Origin: Holothuria scabra
Lineage: Eukaryota; Echinodermata; Holothuroidea; Aspidochirotida; Holothuriidae
Assembly: GCA_037179385.1 (NCBI GenBank)
Contig: CM074185.1
Coordinates: 9,047,371-9,111,370 of the forward strand
Length of the DNA: 64,000 bases
Direction: 5' to 3'
Part shown: positions 52,710 through 64,000 of the stretch, one piece after another
How the letters are laid out: each line of letters begins with the position of its first letter
Numbering within the stretch: position 1 is the stretch's first letter
Program-made: the position numbers and the translations under genes
Notes under the pieces: model-generated
Databases searched by the model: none
What the model was told of the DNA's origin: nothing
The model's input: only the letters and a program-made list of their open reading frames with translations

Positions 52710-55201
52710 GAATGGAGCCATTCGTGACACACCAATTACGGTATGTTTTTGTGGTCTGAGGGCCTTAAGATAGGTCAAGTGTTGTCCTTTGAGTGATGTG
52801 AGATGCACAACAAAAATGTCACAAATTATTGAGCAATGTACCAAATTATTTCAAATGGATAAATATCAACAATTTATATATCGGCTCAAGAATGTCCCAG
52901 GAAGATGGGAGTTGGATTGTAAGAATTCAATTTCTCCGGATTTTCAGACATAATAACTCATGATATACAGGCTACATAATGGACTTGAAGTTAGAAATAT
53001 AAGGGTCACTTTAATATAATCCATGATGTGCATTTCTTTTATTTACTGGGTTTCATAATATTTGAAAATAATTCATACAGTTTACACAAATAGTAATGGA
53101 ATATAATATAATACGAAGACATTAAGGAAGTATATAAGCACTCTGAAATACTCAGAGATCTTATCGTGTGAGGTGCTGCCGAGGAAAAAGAAAACCACAT
53201 AAATCAAGCTGAGGCAGTATACCCGAAGACGGTGATATTACGTACGAACACGAAAAACTGTTCACCTTCGACCTTTAACACCTGCTCGGTTCAACGGTCC
53301 CCTGATCCCTTCCTAATTATCATTGATTCTTGCTCATCCTTGTCCCCACATACCCTACCTTTACCCACAATACTCTGCGCATGCATTACAAATTAACCCA
53401 TTTAGGTGGTATTTGTTTGGAATTAGAAATCAAAGCAGCATCAGTTAAGACTGTCTTGAAAATTTTTATTCCCAGCTGGGGCGTTCTTGTCTTTTTCTCT
53501 AATTATGGGAGCATATCCCAATGAGCAGGTGCATTAATTCGTCCGTTTGTTCGCCCTCAGATAGAGCACTTAAAGGAACCATTTTTTAATATGATAGAGA
53601 ATAGGATGGGGTGTTTTGTAATCATTTAATAAAATTATATTAAATAAAGTGCCATTGGTGAGACAATGGGCTTAATTGAAGCGGTTTTGTGGAAATTATG
53701 GGCTTTAGACGCTGGCGGAGGCATACCAACTTTTAGTCAAAAACAAGGCTCGGAAAAGGGTGATTGAACTTTGAGTTGAAATAGAGAAAATCTTCACGGT
53801 CATGATGTAGAAAATTGAAAAGGCCATGAATGGCCAACTTGTCAGCTTTCATGTGAGTGTTTGCTTGCACCCTGCGAAAACTTCGACAAGCTTTTAGAGG
53901 CCCGTTTACTTTTTGGATTAAATGTATAAGTCAACGGAGGAATTAATGGGGATATGTGCCTTATTTACCGTGCTTCTTGTGTTTTTAGATTTTATAAAAG
54001 GTGGCGCCTCACACACACAAGAAACAAAAACAAACAAACAAACAAAAGATTGAAGCCAAGCGTTCAAGGTCTCTGGCCGGTTGTGTGTCCTGTCAACTAC
54101 AACAGAGAACCAACTCAGGCGCCTCTCTAGTACCCTTCTGCATACAGTGACGCTCAGCGTGCTTTGTATACGACAGCAATCTTTCCTCGGGACTCCCTTC
54201 AAGGACCCGCGATACATTGGGGAGGAACACTACTCGCCTCCCAGTGCAATCAGAGTAGGACCATGTGTGAACACTACCGTCCGGTTTGGCGTCAACGTGC
54301 CGTACAGGGTGTAGTAGGGGATGTCTTATATAGCTTGAACATCTGTATTATCACACGTTAGAGTAGAATTTTCAAAGTACAAATTTCAGCCAGATGTAGT
54401 GTTAGCAGAAAGGAATAATGTTTATTCAATACTCGTAGATTAAGTTTTCAATTATTTTTGCATGTTTCGTGACAAGATTTTCCTCTACGACTAATGTTTC
54501 TTCTTAATATTTCTCATTTTCGGTCCAAGTGGGGGCTTATGTTAAAGAAACGTCACTAGAACGTCACTAGAACGTCACAACATTTCTGGTTCGTAGTAAA
54601 TCTGGAAGTTTGTTGTACGGTACGTGCTGTAGGATAATTTACATTGAGGACAGTTAAACCCACTGAGGTAACTGGAACTTAACACAATGTTTATGTTATA
54701 CATCTGTCGAGGTTTATTTCATTTTATAAATGAAACATTTTCTAGGATCTTGTCTCAGATCTGGATAATTTGCCTAAAAGAGGTTGTCTCATTATTTATT
54801 AGGGAGTATCTTACTTTTAATTAATTTTTGTAATGATAGAAAGAAAGCCGTTCTGAAAAATTTTTAAGAACTTTTTCAATAAATGGTTGAAAAATAATGC
54901 TAAATGGGTAATTTTAAGAACGACACAACATTTACAATTAAAATACCTAGAATTAAAATAATCATCCCTATTAGTGTAATGGATCAGGTCATATCGTGCA
55001 GACCTACAAAGTTTGGGACAAAATTCATTTCCTGGCGCACGTAATTTTGCAGCATGAAGATAGAGTACAGCTATTCCGCTGGTTCTAAAGTTTTATTTTC
55101 GCCCCTTGGCTCTTCGCCAGAGAGTCAAGGGGACTTTTAGAAAAAAAAGGTTTCGCCGAACGGCCCTTTGCTTAGAGGGTCGGGAGGGCTTTAGAAAAAA
55201 A

Positions 55202-55244
55202 GCTTCTCGGCTCTTAGGCTGAGAACATGTGCAAAATCTGTTCT
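55202..55244 (+). pseudogene. U2 snRNA-like sequence, type B, unit 2
   Basis: Same sequence as the unit 1 type B copy, with stem-loop I kept and the branch-site element lost. Confidence 0.6.
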
Positions 55245-55656
55245 ATTCATCCAGTCTAGAACCAGAGCCGTACATGACACACCAATGATGTAAATAGCCT
55301 GAGGGCCGTGAGGTTGGTCAAGTATTGTCTTTTGGTAGACGAAACTCAGACAATCTTGGACAAAGCTAGATGGAGCATCCCCCACCCCCTCCGGCTCGCC
55401 GTGCAATGTTGGAAATTATAAGGCCAACTCAGGGCCCACCATTTTCTTTGAGACCCAATATGGTACTGGGGGACGCAAGTTTCGAAAATCGCTGTTTTCT
55501 GATGAAAAAAAAAACATTTCAAAGGTGGAGGGTGGGGATACGCGGCGGGGGGGGGGGGCAGGTCGTGTATATAGCCCTGTGTGGGTGGACTTTAGAAAAA
55601 GAAAGGTTTTTTGCCAGAAAGTCGGGAGGACTTTAGAAAAATGAGCTTGGTTGGGC

Positions 55657-55704
55657 CGGCCTTTTGGCTAAGATCATTTGTAGTATCTGTTCTTTTCCAG
55701 TTTA
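55657..55704 (+). pseudogene. U2 snRNA-like sequence, type A, unit 3
   Basis: Same as the other type A copies, including GUAGUA. Confidence 0.75.
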
Positions 55705-58126
55705 GAATGGAGCCATTCGTGACACACCAAATACGGTATGTTTTAATGGTCTGAGGGCCTTAAGATAGGTCAAGTGTTGTCCTTTGAGTGATGTGAGATG
55801 CACAACAAAAATGTCACAAATTATTGAGCAATGTACCAAATTATTTCAAATGGATAAATATCAACAATTTATTTATCGGCTCAAGAATGTCCCAGGAAGA
55901 TGGGAGTTGGATTGTAAGAATTCAATTTCTCCGGATTTTCAGACATAATAACTCATGATATACAGGCTACATAATCGACTTGAAGTCAGAAATATAAGGG
56001 TCACTTTAATATAATGCATGATGTGCATTTCTTTTATTTACTGGGTTTCATAATATTTGAAAATAATTCATACAGTTTACACAAATAGTAATGGAATATA
56101 ATATAATACGAAGACATTAAGGAAGTATATAAGCACTCTGAAATACTCAGAGATCTTATCGTGTGAGGTGCTGCCGAGGAAAAAGAAAAATACATAAATC
56201 AAGCTGAGGCAGTATACCCGAAGACGGTGATATTACGTACGAACACGAAAAACTGTTCACCTTCGACCTTTAACACCTGCTCGGTTCAACGGTCCCCTGA
56301 TCCCTTCCTAATTATCATTGATTCTTGCTCATCCTTGTCCCCACATACCCTACCTTTACCCACAATACTCTGCGCATGCATTACAAATTAACCCATTTAG
56401 GTGGTATTTGTTTGGAATTAGAAATCAAAGCAGCATCAGTTAAGACTGTCTTGAAAATTTTTATTCCCAGCTGGGGCGTTCTTGTCTTTTTCTCTAATTA
56501 TGGGAGCATATCCCAATGAGCAGGTGCATTAATTCGTCCGTTTGTTTGCCCTCAGATAGAGCACTTAAAGGAACCATTTTTTAAGATGATAGAGAATAGG
56601 ATGGGGTGTTTTGTAATCATTTAATAAAATTATATTAAATAAAGTGCCATTGGTGAGACAATGGGCTTAATTGAAGCGGTTTTGTGGAAATTATGGGCTT
56701 TAGACGCTGGCGGAGGCATACCAACTTTTAGTCAAAAACAAGGCTCGGAAAAGGGTGATTGAACTTTGAGTTGAAATAGAGAAAATCTTCACGGTCATGA
56801 TGTAGAAAATTGAAAAGGCCATGAATGGCCAACTTGTCAGCTTTCATGTGAGTGTTTGCTTGCACCCTGCGAAAACTTCGACAAGCTTTTAGAGGCCCGT
56901 TTACTTTTTGGATTAAATGTATAAGTCAACGGAGGAATTAATGGGGATATGTGCCTTATGTACCGTGCTTCTTGTGTTTTTAGATTTTATAAAAGGTGGC
57001 GCCTCACACACACAAGAAACAAACAAACAAACAAACAAACAAACAAAAGATTGAAGCCAAGCGTTCAAGGTCTCTGGCCGGTTGTGTGTCCTGTCAACTA
57101 CAACAGAGAACCAACTCAGGCGCCTCTCTAGTACCCTTCTGCATACAGTGACGCTCAGCGTGCTTTGTATACGACAGCAATCTTTCCTCGGGACTCCCCT
57201 CAAGGACCGGCGATACATTGGGGAGGAACACTACTCGCCTCCCAGTGCAATCAGAGTAGGACCATGTGTGAACACTACCGTCCGGTTTGGCGTCAACGTG
57301 CCGTACAGGGTGTAGTAGGGGATGTCTTATATAGCTTGAACATCTGTATTATCACACGTTAGAGTAGAATTTTCAAAGTACAAATTTCAGCCAGATGTAG
57401 TGTTAGCAGAAAGGAATAATGTTTATTCAATACTCGTAGATTAAGTTTTCAATTATTTTTGCATGTTTCGTGACAAGATTTTCCTCTACGACTAATATTT
57501 CTTCTTAATATTTCTCATTTCCGGTCCAAGTGGGGGCTTATGTTAAAGAAACGTCACTAGAACGTCACTAGAACGTCACAAAATTTCTGGTTCGTAGTAA
57601 ATCTGGAAGTTTGTTGTACGGTACGTGCTGTAGGATAATTTACATTGAGGACAGTTAAACCCACTGAGGTAACTGGAACTTAACACAATGTTTATGTTAT
57701 ACATCTGTCGAGGTTTATTTCATTTTATAAATGAAACATTTTCTAGGATCTTGTCTCAGATCTGGATAATTTGCCTAAAAGAGGTTGTCTCATTATTCAT
57801 TAGGGAGTATCTTACTTTTAATTAATTTTTGTAATGATAGAAAGAAAGCCGTTCTGAAAAATTTTTAAGAACTTTTTCAATAAATGTTTGAAAAAAAATT
57901 CTAAATGGGTAATTTTAAGAACGACACAATATTTACAATTAAAATACCTAGAATTAAAATAATCATACCTATTAGTGAAATGGATCAGGTCATATCGTGC
58001 AGACCTACAAAGTTTGGGACAAAATTCATTTCCTGGCGCAAGTAATTTTGCAGCACAGCTATTCCGCTGGTTCTAAAGCTTTGTTTTCGCCTGGGCATGA
58101 CGTTAAACCGCATCCAGGTTGTGGCT

Positions 58127-58160
58127 TCTGTTCTATTCAGCCAGTCTAGAGCAGGACCAC
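58127..58160 (+). pseudogene. Third U2-module relic within unit 3
   Basis: ttctgttctattcagccag then tctagagcaggacc matches the type B text tctgttctattcatccag and tctagaaccagagc. The stem-loop I part upstream is not recognisable. It shows that the module has duplicated more than once. Confidence 0.5.
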
Positions 58161-58410
58161 CCAGTGTTTGCCCTTTGGAGGGCGTACTTGTCCTTTTGGG
58201 ACGTTAAGCTCCTTCAGGGAGCAGAACTCCTCCGGAGGTAATTGTTTGGTTTTCGCCCCTTGGCTCTTCGCCAGAGAGTCGTGGGGACTTTTAGAAAAAA
58301 GCTTTGTTTTCGCCCCTTGGCTCTTCGCCAAAGAGTCAAGGGGACTTTTAGAAAAAAAGGTTTCGCCGAACGGCCCTTTGCTCAGAGGGTCGGGAGGGCT
58401 TTAGAAAAAA

Positions 58411-58453
58411 GCTTCTCGGCTCTTAGGCTGAGAACATTTGCAAAATCTGTTCT
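58411..58453 (+). pseudogene. U2 snRNA-like sequence, type B, unit 3
   Basis: Type B copy with one change (acatttgcaaaa instead of acatgtgcaaaa). Stem-loop I is unchanged. Confidence 0.6.
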
Positions 58454-58866
58454 ATTCATCCAGTCTAGAACCAGAGCCGTACATGACACACCAATGATGT
58501 AAATAGCCTGAGGGCCGTGAGGTTGGTCAAGTATTGTCTTTTGGTAGACGAAACTCAGACAATCTTGGACAAAGCTAGATGGAGCATCCCCCACCACCTC
58601 CGGCTCGCCGTGCAATGTTGGAAATTATAAGGCCAACTCAGGGCCCACCATTTTCTTTGAGACCCAATATGGTACTGGGGGACGCAAGTTTCGAAAATCG
58701 CTGTTTTCTGTTGAAAAAAAAAGAACATTTCAAAGGTGGAGGGTGGGGATACGCGGCGGGGGGGGGGGCAGGTCGTGTATATAGCCCTGTGTGAGTGGAC
58801 TTTAGAAAAAGAAAGGTTCTTTGCCAGAAAGTCGGGAGGACTTTAGAAAAATGAGCTTGGTTGGGC

Positions 58867-58914
58867 CGGCCTTTTGGCTAAGATCATTTGTAGTATCTGT
58901 TCTTTTCCAGTTTA
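58867..58914 (+). pseudogene. U2 snRNA-like sequence, type A, unit 4
   Basis: Identical to the other type A copies across the U2-like part. Confidence 0.75.
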
Positions 58915-61407
58915 GAATGGAGCCATTCGTGACACACCAATTACGGTATGTTTTAATGGTCTGAGGGCCTTAAGATAGGTCAAGTGTTGTCCTTTGAGTG
59001 ATGTGAGATGCACAACAAAAATGTCACAAATTATTGAGCAATGTACCAAATTATTTCAAATGGATAAATATCAACAATTTATTTATCGGCTCAAGAATGT
59101 CCCAGGAAGATGGGAGTTGGATTGTAAGAATTCAATTTCTCCGGATTTTCAGACATAATAACTCATGATATACAGGCTACATAATCGACTTGAAGTCAGA
59201 AATATAAGGGTCACTTTAATATAATCCATGATGTGCATTTCTTTTATTTACTGGGTTTCATAATATTTGAAAATAATTCATACAGTTTACACAAATAGTA
59301 ATGGAATATAATATAATACGAAGACATTAAGGAAGTATATAAGCACTCTGAAATACTCAGAGATCTTATCGTGTGAGGTGCTGCCGAGGAAAAAGAAAAA
59401 TACATAAATCAAGCTGAGGCAGTATACCCGAAGACGGTGATATTACGTACGAACACGAAAAACTGTTCACCTTCGACCTTTAACACCTGCTCGGTTCAAC
59501 GGTCCCCTGATCCCTTCCTAATTATCATTGATTCTTGCTCATCCTTGTCCCCACATACCCTACCTTTACCCACAATACTCTGCGCATGCATTACAAATTA
59601 ACCCATTTAGGTGGTATTTGTTTGGAATTAGAAATCAAAGCAGCATCAGTTAAGACTGTCTTGAAAATTTTTATTCCCAGCTGGGGCGTTCTTGTCTTTT
59701 TCTCTAATTATGGGAGCATATCCCAATGAGCAGGTGCATTAATTCGTCCGTTTGTTTGCCCTCAGATAGAGCACTTAAAGGAACCATTTTTTAAGATGAT
59801 AGAGAATAGGATGGGGTGTTTTGTAATCATTTAATAAAATTATATTAAATAAAGTGCCATTGGTGAGACAATGGGCTTAATTGAAGCGGTTCTGTGGAAA
59901 TTATGGGCTTTAGACGCTGGCGGAGGCATACCAACTTTTAGTCAAAAACAAGGCTCGGAAAAGGGTGATTGAACTTTGAGTTGAAATAGAGAAAATCTTC
60001 ACGGTCATGATGTAGAAAATTGAAAAGGCCATGAATGGCCAACTTGTCAGCTTTCATGTGAGTGTTTGCTTGCACCCTGCGAAAACTTCGACAAGCTTTT
60101 AGAGGCCCGTTTACTTTTTGGATTAAATGTATAAGTCAACGGAGGAATTAATGGGGATATGTGCCTTATTTACCGTGCTTCTTGTGTTTTTGATTTTATA
60201 AAAGGTGGCGCCTCACACACACAAGAAACAAAAACAAACAAACAAACAAACAAAAGATTGAAGCCAAGCGTTCAAGGTCTCTGGCCGGTTGTGTGTCCTG
60301 TCAACTACAACAGAGAACCAACTCAGGCGCCTCTCTAGTACCCTTCTGCATACAGTGACGCTCAGCGTGCTTTGTATACGACAGCAATCTTTCCTCGGGA
60401 CTCCCCTCAAGGACCGGCGATACATTGGGGAGGAACACTACTCGCCTCCCAGTGCAATCAGAGTAGGACCATGTGTGAACACTACCGTCCGGTTTGGCGT
60501 CAACGTGCCGTACAGGGTGTAGTAGGGGATGTCTTATATAGCTTGAACATCTGTATTATCACACGTTAGAGTAGAATTTTCAAAGTACAAATTTCAGCCA
60601 GATGTAGTGTTAGCAGAAAGGAATAATGTTTATTCAATACTCGTAGATTAAGTTTTCAATTATTTTTGCATGTTTCGTGACAAGATTTTCCTCTACGACT
60701 AATGTTTCTTCTTAATATTTCTCATTTTCGGTCCAAGTGGGGGCTTATGTTAAAGAAACGTCACTAGAACGTCACTAGAACGTCACAACATTTCTGGTTC
60801 GTAGTAAATCTGGAAGTTTGTTGTACGGTACGTGCTGTAGGATAATTTACATTGAGGACAGTTAAACCCACTGAGGTAACTGGAACTTAACACAATGTTT
60901 ATGTTATACATCTGTCGAGGTTTATTTCATTTTATAAATGAAACATTTTCTAGGATCTTGTCTCAGATCTGGATAATTTGCCTAAAAGAGGTTGTCTCAT
61001 TATTTATTAGGGAGTATCTTACTTTTAATTAATTTTTGTAATGATAGAAAGAAAGCCGTTCTGAAAAATTTTTAAGAACTTTTTCAATAAATGGTTGAAA
61101 AATAATGCTAAATGGGTAATTTTAAGAACGACACAACATTTACAATTAAAATACCTAGAATTAAAATAATCATCCCTATTAGTGTAATGGATCAGGTCAT
61201 ATCGTGCAGACCTACAAAGTTTGGGACAAAATTCATTTCCTGGCGCACGTAATTTTGCAGCATGAAGATAGAGTACAGCTATTCCGCTGGTTCTAAAGTT
61301 TTGTTTTCGCCCCTTGGCTCTTCGCCAGAGAGTCAAGGGGACTTTTAGAAAAAAAGGTTTCGCCGAACGGCCCTTTGCTCAGAGGGTCGGGAGGGCTTTA
61401 GAAAAAA

Positions 61408-61450
61408 GCTTCTCGGCTCTTAGGCTGAGAACATGTGCAAAATCTGTTCT
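61408..61450 (+). pseudogene. U2 snRNA-like sequence, type B, unit 4
   Basis: Standard type B copy. Confidence 0.6.
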
Positions 61451-61689
61451 ATTCATCCAGTCTAGAACCAGAGCCGTACATGACACACCAATGATGTAAA
61501 TAGCCTGAGGGCCGTGAGGTTGGTCAAGTATTGTCTTTTGGTAGACGAAACTCAGACAATCTTGGACAAAGCTAGATGGAGCATCCCCCACCCCCTCCGG
61601 CTCGCCGTGCAATGTTGGAAATTATAAGGCCAACTCAGGGCCCACCATTTTCTTTGAGACCCAATATGGTACTGGGGGACGCAAGTTTC

Positions 61690-64000
61690 GAAAATCGCTG
61701 TTTTCTGTTGAAAAAAAAAAAACATTTCAAAGGTGGAGGGTGGGGATACGCGGCGGGGGGGGGGGGGCAGGTCGTGTATATAGCCCTGTGTGGGTGGACT
61801 TTAGAAAAAGAAAGGTTCTTTGCCAGAAAGTCGGGAGGACTTTAGAAAAATGAGCTTGGTTGGGCCGGCCTTTTGGCTAAGATCATTTGTAGTATCTGTT
61901 CTTTTCCAGTTTAGAATGGAGCCATTCGTGACACACCAATTACGGTATGTTTTAATGGTCTGAGGGCCTTAAGATAGGTCAAGTGTTGTCCTTTGAGTGA
62001 TGTGAGATGCACAACAAAAATGTCACAAATTATTGAGCAATGTACCAAATTATTTCAAATGGATAAATATCAACAATTTATTTATCGGCTCAAGAATGTC
62101 CCAGGAAGATGGGAGTTGGATTGTAAGAATTCAATTTCTCCGGATTTTCAGACATAATAACTCATGATATACAGGCTACATAATCGACTTGAAGTCAGAA
62201 ATATAAGGGTCACTTTAATATAATCCATGATGTGCATTTCTTTTATTTACTGGGTTTCATAATATTTGAAAATAATTCATACAGTTTACACAAATAGTAA
62301 TGGAATATAATATAATACGAAGACATTAAGGAAGTATATAAGCACTCTGAAATACTCAGAGATCTTATCGTGTGAGGTGCTGCCGAGGAAAAAGAAAAAT
62401 ACATAAATCAAGCTGAGGCAGTATACCCGAAGACGGTGATATTACGTACGAACACGAAAAACTGTTCACCTTCGACCTTTAACACCTGCTCGGTTCAACG
62501 GTCCCCTGATCCCTTCCTAATTATCATTGATTCTTGCTCATCCTTGTCCCCACATACCCTACCTTTACCCACAATACTCTGCGCATGCATTACAAATTAA
62601 CCCATTTAGGTGGTATTTGTTTGGAATTAGAAATCAAAGCAGCATCAGTTAAGACTGTCTTGAAAATTTTTATTCCCAGCTGGGGCGTTCTTGTCTTTTT
62701 CTCTAATTATGGGAGCATATCCCAATGAGCAGGTGCATTTATTCGTCCGTTTGTTTGCCCTCAGATAGAGCACTTAAAGGAACCATTTTTTAATATGATA
62801 GAGAATAGGATGGGGTGTTTTGTAATCATTTAATAAAATTATATTAAATAAAGTGCCATTGGTGAGACAATGGGCTTAATTGAAGCGGTTCTGTGGAAAT
62901 TATGGGCTTTAGACGCTGGCGGAGGCATACCAACTTTTAGTCAAAAACAAGGCTCGGAAAAGGGTGATTGAACTTTGAGTTGAAATAGAGAAAATCTTCA
63001 CGGTCATGATGTAGAAAATTGAAAAGGCCATGAATGGCCAACTTGTCAGCTTTCATGTGAGTGTTTGCTTGCACCCTGCGAAAACTTCGACAAGCTTTTA
63101 GAGGCCCGTTTACTTTTTGGATTAAATGTATAAGTCAACGGAGGAATTAATGGGGATATGTGCCTTATGTACCGTGCTTCTTGTGTTTTTAGATTTTATA
63201 AAAGGTGGCGCCTCACACACACAAGAAACAAACAAACAAACAAACAAACAAACAAAAGATTGAAGCCAAGCGTTCAAGGTCTCTGGCCGGTTGTGTGTCC
63301 TGTCAACTACAACAGAGAACCAACTCAGGCGCCTCTCTAGTACCCTTCTGCATACAGTGACGCTCAGCGTGCTTTGTATACGACAGCAATCTTTCCTCGG
63401 GACTCCCCTCAAGGACCGGCGATACATTGGGGAGGAACACTACTCGCCTCCCAGTGCAATCAGAGTAGGACCATGTGTGAACACTACCGTCCGGTTTGGC
63501 GTCAACGTGCCGCACAGGGTGTAGTAGGGGATGTCTTATATAGCTTGAACATCTGTATTATCACACGTTAGAGTAGAATTTTCAAAGTACAAATTTCAGC
63601 CAGATGTAGTGTTAGCAGAAAGGAATAATGTTTATTCAATACTCGTAGATTAAGTTTTCAATTATTTTTGCATGTTTCGTGACAAGATTTTCCTCTACGA
63701 CTAATGTTTCTTCTTAATATTTCTCATTTTCGGTCCAAGTGGGGGCTTATGTTAAAGAAACGTCACTAGAACGTCACTAGAACGTCACAACATTTCTGGT
63801 TCGTAGTAAATCTGGAAGTTTGTTGTACGGTACGTGCTGTAGGATAATTTACATTGAGGACAGTTAAACCCACTGAGGTAACTGGAACTTAACACAATGT
63901 TTATGTTATACATCTGTCGAGGTTTATTTCATTTTATAAATGAAACATTTTCTAGGATCTTGTCTCAGATCTGGATAATTTGCCTAAAAGAGGTTGTCTC
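61690..64000 (+). repeat. Array unit 5, cut by the window end
   Basis: The unit runs past the right edge; about three quarters is visible, up to the text preceding its type B sequence. The array therefore continues for an unknown length. Confidence 0.92.
61866..61913 (+). pseudogene. U2 snRNA-like sequence, type A, unit 5
   Basis: Identical to the other type A copies across stem-loop I and the branch-site element. Confidence 0.75.

Larger units (their letters stand above)
52481..55483 (+). repeat. Array unit 2
   Basis: It is a standard unit of 3003 bases with a short (CAAA)n tract near 54027-54047 and two complete aacgtcactag steps. The G-run near 52553-52563 is interrupted by a T. Confidence 0.9.
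55484..58692 (+). repeat. Array unit 3, expanded by about 200 bp
   Basis: Extra sequence lies at about 58078-58310, bounded by two copies of gctttgttttcgcc. It contains a third U2-derived fragment (see below) and an additional hairpin ccccttggctct...agagagtc. The same unit lacks a 12-base piece (tgaagatagagt) just before the expansion. Confidence 0.88.
58693..61689 (+). repeat. Array unit 4
   Basis: It is a standard unit of 2997 bases. One T is missing in gtgtttttgat relative to the other units, which removes a TAG and changes the short open frames there. This shows that those frames are not under coding constraint. Confidence 0.9.
49495..64000 (+). repeat. Tandem array of ~3.0-kb units carrying U2-like sequences
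   Basis: Using gaaaatcgctgttttctg as the phase marker, units start at 49495, 52481, 55484, 58693 and 61690, giving lengths of 2986, 3003, 3209 and 2997; the fifth is cut by the window end. Units are nearly identical, with differences mainly in G-run length, (CAAA)n length, the copy number of aacgtcactag and one ~200-bp expansion. All units face the same way. No convincing protein gene is present. The left border coincides with the end of the inverted-repeat arm. Confidence 0.95.

Noticed and set aside
58257..58290. Histone-type 3' stem-loop in the array (ggctcttcgccagagagtc)
   Set aside because: The loop and flanks do not fit the histone mRNA element and no histone gene is near. It is just a local hairpin of the module.

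Overview
The window is eukaryotic and animal-like: genes are split by introns with GT/AG borders, gene density is low, and DNA-transposon debris, SINEs, microsatellites and homopolymer G runs are plentiful. The gene content and repeat style suggest a marine invertebrate, possibly an echinoderm. That assignment is inference with low certainty. There is no bacterial, plasmid, phage or CRISPR signature.

Layout. (1) 1928-4167: the last two coding exons of a GH13 alpha-glucosidase (maltase) gene whose 5' part lies left of the window. (2) 4168-15996: intergenic DNA with a SINE, two copies of one long-TIR MITE, a 770-bp TIR element and an hAT-like element just upstream of the next gene. (3) 15997-32964: a complete ten-exon GH13 alpha-glucosidase gene. 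I assembled it exon by exon; all phases agree and the product is 622 residues with an intact catalytic triad. Its introns (the first is 7 kb) hold a complete 2-kb hAT element with a perfect 8-bp target duplication, a SINE nested in an older repeat, MITEs and a long (ATGT)n tract. The two glucosidase genes are tandem paralogs with the same exon border and different C-terminal tails. (4) 32965-43837: intergenic, with minisatellite, foldback-type and hAT repeats and one unassigned candidate exon. (5) 43838-44785: an arylamine N-acetyltransferase-like gene with its Cys-His-Asp triad, probably the main 3' coding exon. (6) 45212-49495: a decayed element with long inverted repeats, ~290-bp subrepeats in its left arm and relics of a protein-coding region on the minus strand. 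(7) 49495-64000: a tandem array of ~3.0-kb units (four full, one cut by the window end).

The most unusual feature is the array. Each unit carries two differently diverged sequences that match the 5' domain of U2 spliceosomal RNA (stem-loop I and, in one of them, the GUAGUA branch-site recognition element). Both sit in a shared flanking module. The Sm site is not recognisable in either. A third relic of the module lies inside one unit, an 18-bp exact match to the module (within a ~45-bp similar stretch) lies 44 kb away near 5.4 kb, and an older partial copy of the 3-kb unit lies just outside the inverted-repeat element. The array joins the inverted-repeat arm at a short microhomology.

The two glucosidase genes probably digest alpha-linked oligosaccharides at the cell surface or outside the cell. 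The NAT-like gene is functionally unrelated. Everything right of 45 kb is repeat-derived.
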